From: Myxococcales bacterium
GTDB taxonomy: Bacteria > Myxococcota_A > Bradymonadia > UBA7976 > UBA1532
Direction: 5' to 3'
NCBI GenBank assembly: GCA_002731825.1
Contig: PCCS01000034.1
Location: 1 to 64,000 of the forward strand
Length of the DNA: 64,000 bases
The notes beneath the pieces were generated by a model, which saw only the letters and a program-made list of their open reading frames with translations, was not told where the DNA came from and made no database searches. The translations under genes were made by a program, and so were the position numbers. How positions within the stretch are numbered: position 1 is the first letter of the stretch; every line of letters begins with the position of its first letter. Positions 26,814 through 35,885 of this stretch are shown here, piece by piece.

Positions 26814-28059
26814 CGTTGGCTTCCAAGTAGACTTCCTGAATGGCTCGAGCGCTTGCACGGCGTACTGTCAGTGTCTGGCCATTTTCGAGAATCACAGTCT
26901 CGCCCACCCGTGGTATCCGGCGAAGCATTTCAAGAATAAAGCCGGCGACCGTCTCGTATTCAGTCGATTCAGGGATCCCCGCACTCAGCTCTTGGTTGAC
27001 CATTTCAACGGTTGCTCTGGCATCGATGGCGATGCCGTACTGGAGTTGTCGCCATAAGCCCGTTCGAGAATCATGCTCATCGTGTATTTCACCGACGATC
27101 TCTTCAATGATATCTTCGAGGGTCAACAGACCAACCGTTCCACCAAATTCATCGACGACGATCGCTGCCGATGCGGCTTCCCGTTGGAGAACGACCATCA
27201 CTTCATCAACATCTTGGGTCTCCGGTACGAAGTGGGCAGGACGCATTAGTTTCGCAACATTGATGTCATCGCTGGTGGCCGTAAACAGATCGAGATGATG
27301 AAGGATGCCGACAATATTATCGATTCTCTCGTTATAAACGGGCAGTCGAGAATAGCCTGCCCGGGCGATCAGCTCGACCGCATCTCGAACCGTGCTTTCA
27401 TGGCTGATGGCAACCATTTCTGCTAGGGGAACCATGCTGTCTCTTGCACGCAATTCGTTAAAGGCAAAGATCCGGGAAATCATTTCCCGTTCGTCTTCCT
27501 CTATCTCTCCTGGGTCATCGCTGGCCTCCATAAGAAGAATAAGTTCTTCACGGGAAACCATCGCTTCATCTGAAATTTCCTCTAGCCCAAGTAGTCGATA
27601 CAAGAGTCGAGTGTAGGTTCGAACAAGCACAATAAATGGGGTAAATAGCCTATTGACGAAGTAGAGAGGCGTCGCAAGTACACCGGCGATGGTATCGGCT
27701 CGGCTTTGCCCGATGCTCTTGGGGATAATTTCAGCGCCGATGAGAACCAGCGGAGACATCAGCAACATGGCCCACCATTCGCCATTAGCCGGATCGAGTT
27801 TAATCAATGTCAGCGATGCGACAGTTGACCCGGTGACCGTCGAAAAGTTGGTTCCAAGCAAGGTGGTGCCAAACAGCCTGTCCGGTCGTTCTCGAAACCA
27901 GAGGACTCGCTGAGCGGAACTGCTGCCCTGGCGTGCGGCCTCTTCCAAGCGAATTCGATTGGCCGAGACAATGGACAATTCGGACATAGCGAAAAATGCT
28001 TCCGCAAGAATACAGGAGCCGACCGCGATCCAAGGGAGTAGAGAGACGAAGACGTCCAC
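26800..28059 (-). CDS. CNNM/CBS/CorC-HlyC-domain protein (hemolysin-like family)
   Basis: 419 aa. An N-terminal DUF21/CNNM membrane domain (FAMSELSIVSANRIRLEE, then IGAEIIPKSIG) is followed by two CBS motifs (YSRLPVY, GTVGLLTLEDIIEEIVGEI) and a C-terminal CorC/HlyC domain ending around ETVAGFIL and GETVILENG. The family is implicated in Mg2+/Co2+ export or magnesium homeostasis; the CBS pair binds nucleotides. The GTG start shares one base with the stop of the upstream paralogue (TAGTG). Confidence 0.92.
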   Translation of the reverse strand: MDVFVSLLPWIAVGSCILAEAFFAMSELSIVSANRIRLEEAARQGSSSAQRVLWFRERPDRLFGTTLLGTNFSTVTGSTVASLTLIKLDPANGEWWAMLLMSPLVLIGAEIIPKSIGQSRADTIAGVLATPLYFVNRLFTPFIVLVRTYTRLLYRLLGLEEISDEAMVSREELILLMEASDDPGEIEEDEREMISRIFAFNELRARDSMVPLAEMVAISHESTVRDAVELIARAGYSRLPVYNERIDNIVGILHHLDLFTATSDDINVAKLMRPAHFVPETQDVDEVMVVLQREAASAAIVVDEFGGTVGLLTLEDIIEEIVGEIHDEHDSRTGLWRQLQYGIAIDARATVEMVNQELSAGIPESTEYETVAGFILEMLRRIPRVGETVILENGQTLTVRRASARAIQEVYLEANDDDE

Positions 28060-29090
28060 TAAGCCCCCCCTCGCTCGTCGGGGTCATTGAGGCCTGGATG
28101 AGCATCCGTAATTGGGCCAAAAAGCTCTTCTAAAAGGTCCTCCATTGTACAGAGACCGATCGCCTGACCAGACCGGTTAATGACGATAGCCATGTGTGTA
28201 CGCGATGCACGGAATTCTTCCAGCAACTCCGCTGCCGGTCGCCGAGCAAATGTAAAAAGGGGGTCGCGTCTTAAATGATTGAGGGCACGTTTTGGTCTAA
28301 GCCCCCATCGAATTGCGAGCAGATCCTTTGCGAGAAGTAGGCCGACCACATTCCTTGGATGCCTTCGCCAGATTGGAATGCGGCTGTGAGGTTCCCCCGA
28401 TACGAGGGCAATGGCTTTTTCGATAGGGGTTTTGTCCTCTAATGAGACAACTCGGTCCCAGGGCCGCATGACGTCGCCAACGGAGAGGTCGCCAAAGTCC
28501 AGCACATTCTTGATCAGTTGGTGTTCTTGAGCTTCGAGAACACCTTCTTGTTCTCCAACCTCAATGAGTGTTCTAAATTCACTTTCGTCAATTGTTGTAT
28601 CCGCTTGTTCGACGACAGGCTTATTCAAATTCCGATCGATGGCAAAGTCAGTCAACGCGCGCAAAAAGCGAATGATAGGCCCCGTGACCTTTATGAAAAT
28701 CATAATGGGCCGTGCCACTAAAGCCGCGATCAGTTCCGGCTTCTTCGACGCGACAGTTTTCGGTGTGATCTCACCTAAAATTAGGAGAATCGGAATGACC
28801 ATTGCAGCTGACAATAAGGCTTGTTTCGTCAGAGAATAATCGCTGAGCCACTGACTCGTGATGCTCGCACCGACGATGGATAACGCAACATTGGTCAACT
28901 CGTTGCCTAATAAGACGCCGACCAATAAATCTTTTGGCTTTTCAAGGAGAGAGCTTATCACTCGCTCTATTTTTCGCTCGGATTGTTGCAGTCTGGCGTG
29001 GGCGACTTTCCCGATGCTGAACAACGCTGTCTCAGACCCCGAAAAGAAACCGGACATGAATAGTAAAACGCCAAATATTAGGTATTCCAC
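28059..29090 (-). CDS. CNNM/CBS-domain membrane protein (paralogue, short form)
   Basis: 343 aa with GTG start. CNNM domain: FFSGSETALFSIGK and ILGEITPKTVA; CBS pair: SVGDVMRPWDRVV and HMAIVINRSGQAIGLCTMEDLLEELFGPI. It lacks the C-terminal CorC/HlyC domain of its neighbour. The two paralogues probably form a hetero-oligomer or act on related ions (inference). It starts 2 bp after the thiL stop. Confidence 0.9.
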   Translation of the reverse strand: MEYLIFGVLLFMSGFFSGSETALFSIGKVAHARLQQSERKIERVISSLLEKPKDLLVGVLLGNELTNVALSIVGASITSQWLSDYSLTKQALLSAAMVIPILLILGEITPKTVASKKPELIAALVARPIMIFIKVTGPIIRFLRALTDFAIDRNLNKPVVEQADTTIDESEFRTLIEVGEQEGVLEAQEHQLIKNVLDFGDLSVGDVMRPWDRVVSLEDKTPIEKAIALVSGEPHSRIPIWRRHPRNVVGLLLAKDLLAIRWGLRPKRALNHLRRDPLFTFARRPAAELLEEFRASRTHMAIVINRSGQAIGLCTMEDLLEELFGPITDAHPGLNDPDERGGA

Positions 29091-29092
29091 GT

Positions 29093-30010
29093 TTAGTCTG
29101 TTCCTCGTAAAAAGTGATCATAGCCGGCTGCATGGACAGGGCGATCGTCTAGATAGACCCCGCTGCCAGGCGCGCAGCATCCGATCCGCTTAGCCCAACT
29201 TGGCAAGTTGGTTTTCGGAGAGGCGGTAAAGAGTAATACGTAGTCTTCACCGCCTGTAATAGCTGTATGCAGATCACCAATGACGGGGATCAAACTCGAC
29301 TCTAATTGGATCGCAACCTCGCTAGCAGCCGCCATTCGAGACGCGTCTAGGAGGAGTCCATCAGAGATGTCCATACACGCGTGTACGCCATCGGTGCTGG
29401 CGAGTATAGCGGATTCGGCGAGATGCGGCCGCCATCGATGGCGCTCTCTTCGGAAAGCCACTGTAGGAGAGAGGAAGCCCCTCGTTGCCCGGCCAAGGCG
29501 ACCGGTTACGAAGATCTCATCCCCGGGCATTGCTGCTGTTCTGAGGAGTGGTTTTTGACCTGTCAGATAGCCGGCAGCCGTCACTGAAATCACGCTTGGT
29601 CCTGGACTCAGAGTCAAGTTTCCCGCGACGAGTTGAGTCTCATGGAGACTCAGTTCTGCGGCCATCCCCTGAGTGAGTTCATAGACATCGTCTAGGCTCC
29701 ATTGCGGGTTTAGATTCAAAGTCCAGCTTATCCAGGCGGGGGCAGCCCCACTCGCTGCTAGGTCGCTTAAATTAACGACGGCTGCTTGTCTGCCGATGTC
29801 GTAAGGCCGATCAAAGTTGCGATTAAAATGGGCGTTTTCAACTAAGGAATCGGTGGTTACGATCTCTGATGGATGAGGCGTTAAACCACAATCATCGGAG
29901 GTATCGATATCGAGTCCGTTTTCTTTGAGCGCCTTCTTAATTACCCCGACAAAATCGGCTTCATTGAGCGCTTTTCCGGCGATAGCCTTCACTTGCTGCG
30001 GACCAGTCAA
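29093..30010 (-). CDS. thiL: Thiamine-monophosphate kinase ThiL
   Basis: 305 aa. Motifs of the PurM-like ThiL fold: a DDC(G) Asp pair near residue 39, TTDSLVENAHF, NLSDLAASGA, DISDGLLLDASRM and TGGEDYVLLF. It makes thiamine diphosphate from thiamine monophosphate with ATP. The start is probably TTG 30010 (an in-frame GTG lies seven codons downstream). It sits between a kinase gene (5-bp gap) and the CNNM genes (2-bp gap), far from any thiC/E/G genes. The shared need for Mg-ATP is the only link to the CNNM proteins that can be suggested. Confidence 0.93.
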   Translation of the reverse strand: MTGPQQVKAIAGKALNEADFVGVIKKALKENGLDIDTSDDCGLTPHPSEIVTTDSLVENAHFNRNFDRPYDIGRQAAVVNLSDLAASGAAPAWISWTLNLNPQWSLDDVYELTQGMAAELSLHETQLVAGNLTLSPGPSVISVTAAGYLTGQKPLLRTAAMPGDEIFVTGRLGRATRGFLSPTVAFRRERHRWRPHLAESAILASTDGVHACMDISDGLLLDASRMAAASEVAIQLESSLIPVIGDLHTAITGGEDYVLLFTASPKTNLPSWAKRIGCCAPGSGVYLDDRPVHAAGYDHFLRGTD

Positions 30011-30015
30011 TTGCC

Positions 30016-31293
30016 CTACACCTGCGTTAACGGTATCGCGAAGGAAAAGGTCGATCCTTGCCCAACGCGACTAAAAACTTCTATCCGGCCGCCATGAGCT
30101 TCGACAAAATTTTTAGCAATCGACAGCCCAAGACCTGCTCCACCGTACTCCCGGGTTACGCTGTTGTCCACTTGGTAGAAGGCATCAAAGATCCGGACTA
30201 GGTGTTGTCGTTCAATCCCTTTGCCTGTGTCCTGAATAGAGACCTTTATTCCATGGTTAGCAGACCGATGTGACTCCTGCTGGTCGCCTCCCGGTAGACG
30301 CGTCCGGGCCAGCGAGACCGTGACCTGGCCACCCGGCGGGGTGAACTTGACAGCATTGCCGATGAGATTCAGTACCACTTGACGAATTTTCTGAGCATCG
30401 ATTTGGACATCGGGTAGCCCAGGTTCAATGGATTGATCTAATTGAATATCTCGGTTTATGGCCGTTGGCCGGATGGTTGCGAGTGCATCTTCGACGATTG
30501 TCTCCAGTGTGCATTGTTCGAGGTCAATCGACGCGCCACCTCGCTGAATCACCGAGATTTTCAGCAAGTTGTCGATCATCTCCAATAAGGTCTGGCCCCG
30601 CTCTCGAATGATTTGGACATATTCGGATTGCTCCGTATTGAGGTCACCACCATATCCGTCGAGTAACATGTCTGAATAGCCCATCACAGATGTGAGCGGG
30701 GTCTTCAGTTCATGGCTCACCGTGGCTAAAAATTGACTCTTCAAGTCATCGAGCTCTCGAAGTCGATTCAGATTTGCGGCGAGCGCAGCGTTTCGAGTCT
30801 CCAGTGCTTCGTTAGCCACTTTCAACTCATCTGCTGCGACTCGCGCGGCCACTGCGTGCTGCTCGCGCTCTTTGACGCGACTCGTTCCAGATTGATAGGC
30901 CAGAATGATGCTGGACTTAAGGGTCGTCTCGATGTGTCTCGTGGCGAGTGATGGGATGCATGGCTCGGGGACCGAACCCACGGATGCACCAAGATGCGCC
31001 GGATCAGCCATTTCGGCCCCATTGCCTAAATGGGTGATAGACACATCCACTACATGTTCATTTTGATAGATAATGGGTGTCAATGAGTGAGCATCTGAAA
31101 CCCGCTCGTCAGGCTCTGCCAGTCGAGACTGAAACGCCTCGGGATAACAATCGACGATGGTTTGTCCGCTCATGGTTGTCAGTTTGATGCGTACTGTAAA
31201 GCACTCTGCAAAGATCCGACACATCCCGACCAATTGGTCACGCCGGATGATGTCATCTATGGGTATAGGCGTAGCCGCGTTTTTTGCCGTCAT
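30016..31293 (-). CDS. Sensor histidine kinase, intact, cytoplasmic N-terminal sensor
   Basis: 425 aa from ATG 31293, which overlaps the upstream stop by ATGA. No membrane segment. The N-terminal region of about 150 residues looks like a small sensory domain (PocR- or GAF-like fold is a guess), then a coiled coil (VANEALETRNAALAANLNRL). The kinase core is complete: FLATVSHELKTPLTSVMGYS with H194, LNLIGNAVKFTPPG, DTGKGIE, FDAFYQVD and GAGLGLSIAK. No response regulator gene is adjacent. Confidence 0.92.
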   Translation of the reverse strand: MTAKNAATPIPIDDIIRRDQLVGMCRIFAECFTVRIKLTTMSGQTIVDCYPEAFQSRLAEPDERVSDAHSLTPIIYQNEHVVDVSITHLGNGAEMADPAHLGASVGSVPEPCIPSLATRHIETTLKSSIILAYQSGTSRVKEREQHAVAARVAADELKVANEALETRNAALAANLNRLRELDDLKSQFLATVSHELKTPLTSVMGYSDMLLDGYGGDLNTEQSEYVQIIRERGQTLLEMIDNLLKISVIQRGGASIDLEQCTLETIVEDALATIRPTAINRDIQLDQSIEPGLPDVQIDAQKIRQVVLNLIGNAVKFTPPGGQVTVSLARTRLPGGDQQESHRSANHGIKVSIQDTGKGIERQHLVRIFDAFYQVDNSVTREYGGAGLGLSIAKNFVEAHGGRIEVFSRVGQGSTFSFAIPLTQV

Positions 31294-32012
31294 CGGTCGA
31301 ACTGCCAAGCCGTTTGAGACTGCGTGATGAAATAATAAGCCAGAGCAAATAGAAGCAGTAAAAAGGCACCCGTTAGAATGGTCGCCAGACCACGCTTACT
31401 GCCCGCCGCCATTTGATGCAGTTTTTGATCCATATGGCCTGCTTCGACAAGTGCTGCCTGGATGACTTTTTGACGATAGTCTTCAGCCTTCTCATTCTCT
31501 GGATCTTGATCTAACGCCTCTCGGTAACAGGAACCAGCGTAAGTCAGTAAACGCTGGCTGGCGCAGAGAGCAATGAAATGTTTGTGACCGTCCTCATCGT
31601 CCCAATTGTGTGCTAGGGACGCCCACAGGGCCGGCAGTTTCGCTTCAAGAGGGTGGCCACTCAGGGGGTTTTTCCATTTCTCGAGTTGCCTTGGATTGGC
31701 TGATTTCGGCACTAGGCCGCAGCGTGGACAGGCCTCATCCACTGATTTTTTAGGCCACTTGCATTTTGGGCAGATGGCGCCAAGAGTGGGCTGAGACTGG
31801 TCGCTTATCGGTGCTAGCGGGTCGGCTTGCACCACGTCCTGTGTTTGTTCAGTCTCAGGGCGGTCGTCTCGAGTTGGTCCGCGATACTGAGGGACAGGAC
31901 CGATAGCTGTTTTATGTCCACAGGCCTCACACACCAGCACAAAAAAACCGTCGAGGGCCTGGCATTGACTGATGAGATGGCTTTGGCCACATGCTTCGCA
32001 TTGAATATCCAC
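31290..32012 (-). CDS. Zinc-ribbon protein with C-terminal membrane anchor
   Basis: 240 aa. The N-terminus carries CxxC pairs (CEACGQSH, VCEACGHKT), followed by a disordered acidic linker and a second ribbon (CPKCKWPKKSVDEACPRCG). A helical TPR-like stretch follows, then one hydrophobic segment at about 211-230. The cytoplasmic ribbons probably bind zinc and mediate contacts. First gene of the seven-gene minus-strand run; the kinase start overlaps its stop, so the two may work together. No function is recognised. Confidence 0.75.
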   Translation of the reverse strand: MDIQCEACGQSHLISQCQALDGFFVLVCEACGHKTAIGPVPQYRGPTRDDRPETEQTQDVVQADPLAPISDQSQPTLGAICPKCKWPKKSVDEACPRCGLVPKSANPRQLEKWKNPLSGHPLEAKLPALWASLAHNWDDEDGHKHFIALCASQRLLTYAGSCYREALDQDPENEKAEDYRQKVIQAALVEAGHMDQKLHQMAAGSKRGLATILTGAFLLLLFALAYYFITQSQTAWQFDR

Positions 32013-32164
32013 TCCACCATTGTGCTAAATGCGCGCCTCGGGTCAAGCCTTGTTCGACCTGTTTTTTACCGAAAAAGTTATCGTCGATGCATGTCTGCGT
32101 TGCGCGCGGCGCATGTCCGGCTTACATTCGACACGTCAGAAGCGGTATTTTGGGAGAGAAAAGA

Positions 32165-32527
32165 GTGAAGATATCACGCAATGCGCTGTGCCCGTGCGGC
32201 AGCGATAAAAAGTATAAGCACTGCTGTCTTAAGAGTGGTCTGTATGAGTTTGATCAAGGTGCAGCTGGTGACGCGAGCGGGGCTGGAGGCATGGTCCGCA
32301 CACGGAAGAAGACGAGTCAGGTCGCAAAGATGCTTGGCGCCAGCGGTCTACTGACGGCCATTGGTGTGGGTATTTGGCAAAATGATGCGTTCACAGGCAT
32401 TGGCGTTGCAGCGGCTTGGACGTTGGCCAGCGTTGCGTATTTGAGCTTTCGCGATCCACCACCCCCAAATGAGAATGCGGGCGATCCAGCTGCGCTTAAT
32501 TTCGGGCGGCCAGCCGATCGGAAGTAA
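32165..32527 (+). CDS. Small SEC-C motif membrane protein
   Basis: 120 aa from GTG 32165, about 8 nt after GGAGAG. The N-terminus is a SEC-C zinc motif (CPCGSDKKYKHCC), the same metal-binding end found on SecA and many small proteins. It is followed by two hydrophobic stretches (LLTAIGVGIW and AAWTLASVAYLSF). Its stop is directly followed by the GTG start of the acyltransferase gene, so the two are co-transcribed. Role unknown. Confidence 0.7.
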   Translation: MKISRNALCPCGSDKKYKHCCLKSGLYEFDQGAAGDASGAGGMVRTRKKTSQVAKMLGASGLLTAIGVGIWQNDAFTGIGVAAAWTLASVAYLSFRDPPPPNENAGDPAALNFGRPADRK

Positions 32528-33835
32528 GTGCTTTATTCGCTGATCTCTGGTCTTTTCTGTTTGGCGGTTCGGCTTTTCTACCGATGCCGACATTTAGGCA
32601 TTGAACTCCCAATTGATGGGCCAGTCCTGCTGGTTGCAAATCATCCCAATGGACTCATCGATCCGGTCATGCTGATGGATCGAGCGCATAGGCCTGTTCG
32701 TTTCTTGGGTAAAGCGCCGCTATTCAAGATGCCGGTCATCGGCTGGTTGATGCGCCAGCTGAAATGTTTGCCGGTGTATCGGTCACAGGACGGGCAGGGG
32801 ACAGGCGGTAATCAAAACACGTTCGTCGCCGTAAGCGACGCTCTAAACAGTGGTGGGGTCGTCTGTCTTTTTCCTGAGGGTATCAGTCATGATGAACCCC
32901 AGTTACAGCCCTTGAAGACCGGCGCTGCCCGAATGGCTTTTGATGCGCTCTTCGCAGCGCCTGAGGGTCCTCCCATCCGGATTATACCCGTTGGATTGCG
33001 CTATGAGGATAAATCAGTCTTCCGTACCGAGGCGATAGCGCTTGTTGGACATAGCATCGCGATCGATGACGCTTTGATGAACACGTACGCGGACGACCCT
33101 CGTGGTGCGGTGCTTGACTTGACGCAGCGAATTGATGCAGCCATCAGGGATGTCACCCTCAATCTGGACGACTGGGCTCAACTGCCTGCGCTCGACATTG
33201 CCCGCCAGCTTTATCCCGCAGGTGAAGACGTTGTGAGCATCCTGAACGTCGCACAGGCGGAGCGGCTTTTGGCGGGTGAACAGCCTGCTCGGCTCAGCAG
33301 CATCAAACGTCAATTGGTGGAGTTTAAAGAGGATACGGACTGGTTGGGCCTGAATCTCTTGGACGTAAAAACAGATTTAGGTGGACCGAGTCCATTGATC
33401 ATGACGCTTTCCGCAGCCGGTCGTCTCTTTGGCCTTGCTGCTGTGTCTCTGGTCGGCATCATCGCATATGCGGTCCCATACCTCTCGGTTCGATTGGTCG
33501 AGAGGGTAAAACCGGTTGACCGCGATGTTGTCGCCACAGTGAAACTGCTTTCAGGAATGCTGTTTTTTATGAGCTGGCAGGTCCTCCTGAGTTTTGGTTG
33601 CGCGTGGGTCGGTGGTCTGTTTGGTGTCTTTTTGAGCTGTCTTCTTCCAGGTTTTGGCTATCTGGCTTTGATTTGGATCGAACGAAAAGACATTTATTGG
33701 AGACGCTGTCGCTACGCTCTATTGGCTTTGCACAGACCCAAGCTACGCTCGAGTCTCCAAGCGCGTCGCCGACAACTCGAAGTGGAGCTTGGCGCACTCG
33801 TCCGCCAGCTAGAAAACGGGTCTCGATCCGTTTGA
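32528..33835 (+). CDS. PlsC-like glycerolphospholipid acyltransferase
   Basis: 435 aa. Acyltransferase block I is NHPNGLIDP (the HX4D motif) and block III is LFPEGIS, with GKAPLFKMPVIGWLMR between them. A C-terminal extension of about 200 residues contains two or three membrane segments (LAAVSLVGIIAYAVPYL, LSFGCAWVGGLFGVFLSC). The family transfers acyl chains to lysophosphatidate in phospholipid synthesis, but long forms like this may use other lysolipids. Starts at the base after the SEC-C gene stop. Confidence 0.85.
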   Translation: MLYSLISGLFCLAVRLFYRCRHLGIELPIDGPVLLVANHPNGLIDPVMLMDRAHRPVRFLGKAPLFKMPVIGWLMRQLKCLPVYRSQDGQGTGGNQNTFVAVSDALNSGGVVCLFPEGISHDEPQLQPLKTGAARMAFDALFAAPEGPPIRIIPVGLRYEDKSVFRTEAIALVGHSIAIDDALMNTYADDPRGAVLDLTQRIDAAIRDVTLNLDDWAQLPALDIARQLYPAGEDVVSILNVAQAERLLAGEQPARLSSIKRQLVEFKEDTDWLGLNLLDVKTDLGGPSPLIMTLSAAGRLFGLAAVSLVGIIAYAVPYLSVRLVERVKPVDRDVVATVKLLSGMLFFMSWQVLLSFGCAWVGGLFGVFLSCLLPGFGYLALIWIERKDIYWRRCRYALLALHRPKLRSSLQARRRQLEVELGALVRQLENGSRSV

Positions 33836-33915
33836 GGGCCATGGGCTTTAGGAGTCGATGAGACCGCTCTGGGCTTTTTTTAGCGAGTCATATATTCCAA
33901 GCGTTCCTGGGCGGC

Positions 33916-34347
33916 TCAGTCATAGCGGTTTGGATTTCGCCGCATCGATTTTTTCGCACTGTGCTTTTTCTTACTGGTCAAGCGGCGTTCCTTAGAGCCC
34001 TTTGTGGGTTTTGTTGCCCGACGGGTGCGTCGCACCGTAAGCGCATTTCTGATGAGCTCTGCCAAGCGTTGCCGGGTATCCAGTTTATTTTTTAATTGGC
34101 TTCGGCTTAAGTCAGAATGCAGTTGTAGATAGCCGTTCTGATCAAGTCGACTGGCTAAGTTTTTTAGCAAGCGGCTGCGGGTAGTCTCATTGAGCGCTTC
34201 ACTTTCAGCGAGATTCCACTTCAAGGTGACTCGAGAGCTGGTTTTGTTGGTTGCCTGACCGCCTGGCCCCGATGTTCGACTGGCCGAGTAGTCTAATTCA
34301 TGGCCCGGGATAATCAGGCGACCGGTCACGTGCAGGGGCTCTTTCAT
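33916..34347 (-). CDS. arfB: Peptidyl-tRNA hydrolase ArfB (ribosome rescue)
   Basis: 143 aa from ATG 34347, overlapping the upstream stop by ATGA. It has the release-factor GGQ loop (SGPGGQATNKTSS, GGQ at 29-31) and a strongly basic C-terminal tail (KKKHSAKKSMRRN) that in ArfB enters the mRNA channel of stalled ribosomes. It frees the nascent chain from non-stop complexes. It lacks the codon-reading domain of RF1/RF2, as expected. The start places the GGQ as in E. coli ArfB (YaeJ). Confidence 0.95.
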   Translation of the reverse strand: MKEPLHVTGRLIIPGHELDYSASRTSGPGGQATNKTSSRVTLKWNLAESEALNETTRSRLLKNLASRLDQNGYLQLHSDLSRSQLKNKLDTRQRLAELIRNALTVRRTRRATKPTKGSKERRLTSKKKHSAKKSMRRNPNRYD

Positions 34348-34616
34348 TGGGCGGGTCGGTTCTTGAGTCTTGGTGCGATCTCTGTGATAGCGAGATAGAT
34401 TGCTAGGCCTGAAATAGCCAACCAGCATTCGATTGCATACAAACGTCGCCGAGTCATCAGATCTAGATCTATGAATTTGGCTTGTTCCATGAGTGGACCA
34501 CTGATTTCATCGGGTTTGAGAACACTGAAAATAATGTAGCTGGCGTATATGATTTCCACTAAGAAATTTAAAATAATAAACCAGTGCAGCCCCAACAATC
34601 CGTACCGTTTGACCAT
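34344..34616 (-). CDS. Small two-helix membrane protein
   Basis: 90 aa from ATG 34616 after GGAGGG. Two hydrophobic segments (HWFIILNFLVEIIYASYIIFS and ECWLAISGLAIYLAITEIA; roughly residues 11-31 and 63-81) flank an acidic loop. Coupled to arfB by a 4-bp overlap. No family was recognised and nothing in it suggests a link to ribosome rescue. Confidence 0.65.
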   Translation of the reverse strand: MVKRYGLLGLHWFIILNFLVEIIYASYIIFSVLKPDEISGPLMEQAKFIDLDLMTRRRLYAIECWLAISGLAIYLAITEIAPRLKNRPAQ

Positions 34617-34715
34617 AGCTCAGCCCTCCGGTTTGGATCCTCCCATGCTCCTTAGTCGTGAGCAAGTGACACGAGTCGATTGACCTGATTGCACACTTAG
34701 TGAGACTCATAGGCC

Positions 34716-35327
34716 ATGGCTTTGATTAAAGGTGAGGACTGGGCAGCTTTTCGTGTTCTGCGTCAACGTTTGGGCTTATGGGCTGCCTTTCGAATCGCTT
34801 GGCGAATCGAGATGGGTAAAAAGCGGGGCGAGCCTTTCCATCAATTAGAGCCTCCGATGGATGGAAAAGAGTTGGCCAGCCGTAAGCAGATTGGGGCTGC
34901 CATTCTACTCTACCAATCGCTGAAAGACTCTCGGTTTAAAGCCAGTGCGAAAGACATCGCAGCCGCGGTCATCGAGGCCTCAGCTCATGTTTTTCTTAGA
35001 AAGCTGATCGGACCCCTTGCGCGGGACGAACTCGTCCAATTAGACGAGCCGCAGAAAAATAACTTTTTGTCTACGCGCTTAGAGAAAATTCCAAATGCAG
35101 TGACTCAAATCGATCACGTAGGAGAGGAGAGGGTGCAATTTACGGTGAGCCGTTGTCATTTCGTCGGCTTGTGTCAGCGGACGGGTGTACCGGAATTGGC
35201 AACGCTATTTTGCGCTGTAGATGAATCTTATTTCGGCCATGTAGACTCGGGGGCACGGCTTGTGCGTCCGTCGACCATTGCATCGGGAGACGATCGATGT
35301 GTCTTCATTCTGGACTTCACCGAGTGA
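34716..35327 (+). CDS. L-2-amino-thiazoline-4-carboxylate hydrolase-family protein
   Basis: 203 aa. The C-terminal part matches the ATC-hydrolase family pattern: FTVSRCHFVGLC, then FCAVDESYFG, RLVRPSTIASGDDRCVFIL. Helical N-terminal half. Characterised members open the thiazoline ring of ATC on the route to cysteine; most homologues are uncharacterised, so the substrate here is uncertain. Single gene, converging on the DUF1415 gene with a 6-bp gap. Confidence 0.75.
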   Translation: MALIKGEDWAAFRVLRQRLGLWAAFRIAWRIEMGKKRGEPFHQLEPPMDGKELASRKQIGAAILLYQSLKDSRFKASAKDIAAAVIEASAHVFLRKLIGPLARDELVQLDEPQKNNFLSTRLEKIPNAVTQIDHVGEERVQFTVSRCHFVGLCQRTGVPELATLFCAVDESYFGHVDSGARLVRPSTIASGDDRCVFILDFTE

Positions 35328-35333
35328 GCTGGT

Positions 35334-35885
35334 TCACTTAAAACAGGTCTCTCTAAGTCGTTGAACGGTCGCCCGTCCGAGCACTCTAAAACGCTGAATA
35401 TTTCTCTCTGGAATCAGCTCGACATCGGGATAGTCCAGGCCGGCCGAGGCAACATCGGCAGTTCGTAAGAAATGAAGCATGGGCAGTGGTGAGCGATTGG
35501 TCCAATTCGCAGGGTCATCGGCGTCAGAGTCTGCGAATTGATACTGTGGATGAAAGGTAGCGATTTGAATTTCATCGGCAACACCGGTTTCGTCGAGTAC
35601 GGCATTCGCTAGGTCAGCCAGGTCCAGATAGTCCTCAAAATCATGACCTAAATCTTTCATAATGAGTATTGATGTGGGTCGGTCATTGGCACTGTGGTCC
35701 AGCAAACCGAGAACATGTGACACCACCGCGTCTATGAACGAATCACGAGCCAACCCGGTGAGAACAGTGAGAGTGAGACGATCAAGAATAGGTCGGGCGA
35801 ATGGGCACAAATTCTCCCCGATCACAACCTGTTGGATCCACTTGAGCGTGACGTCTTTAGGCGATGGCGTATCAGCAATCTTCAT
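35334..35885 (-). CDS. DUF1415 family protein
   Basis: 183 aa. It shows the family hallmarks: VVIGENLCPFARP near the N-terminus, ATFHPQYQFADSD and NWTNRSPLPMLHFLR in the middle. AAGGA lies just before the ATG. The family has no established function. No membrane segment or signal peptide, so it is cytoplasmic. Confidence 0.9.
   Translation of the reverse strand: MKIADTPSPKDVTLKWIQQVVIGENLCPFARPILDRLTLTVLTGLARDSFIDAVVSHVLGLLDHSANDRPTSILIMKDLGHDFEDYLDLADLANAVLDETGVADEIQIATFHPQYQFADSDADDPANWTNRSPLPMLHFLRTADVASAGLDYPDVELIPERNIQRFRVLGRATVQRLRETCFK

Noticed and set aside
33836-33915. Terminator at the T-run after the acyltransferase gene
   Set aside because: No stem of useful length precedes the seven T residues.
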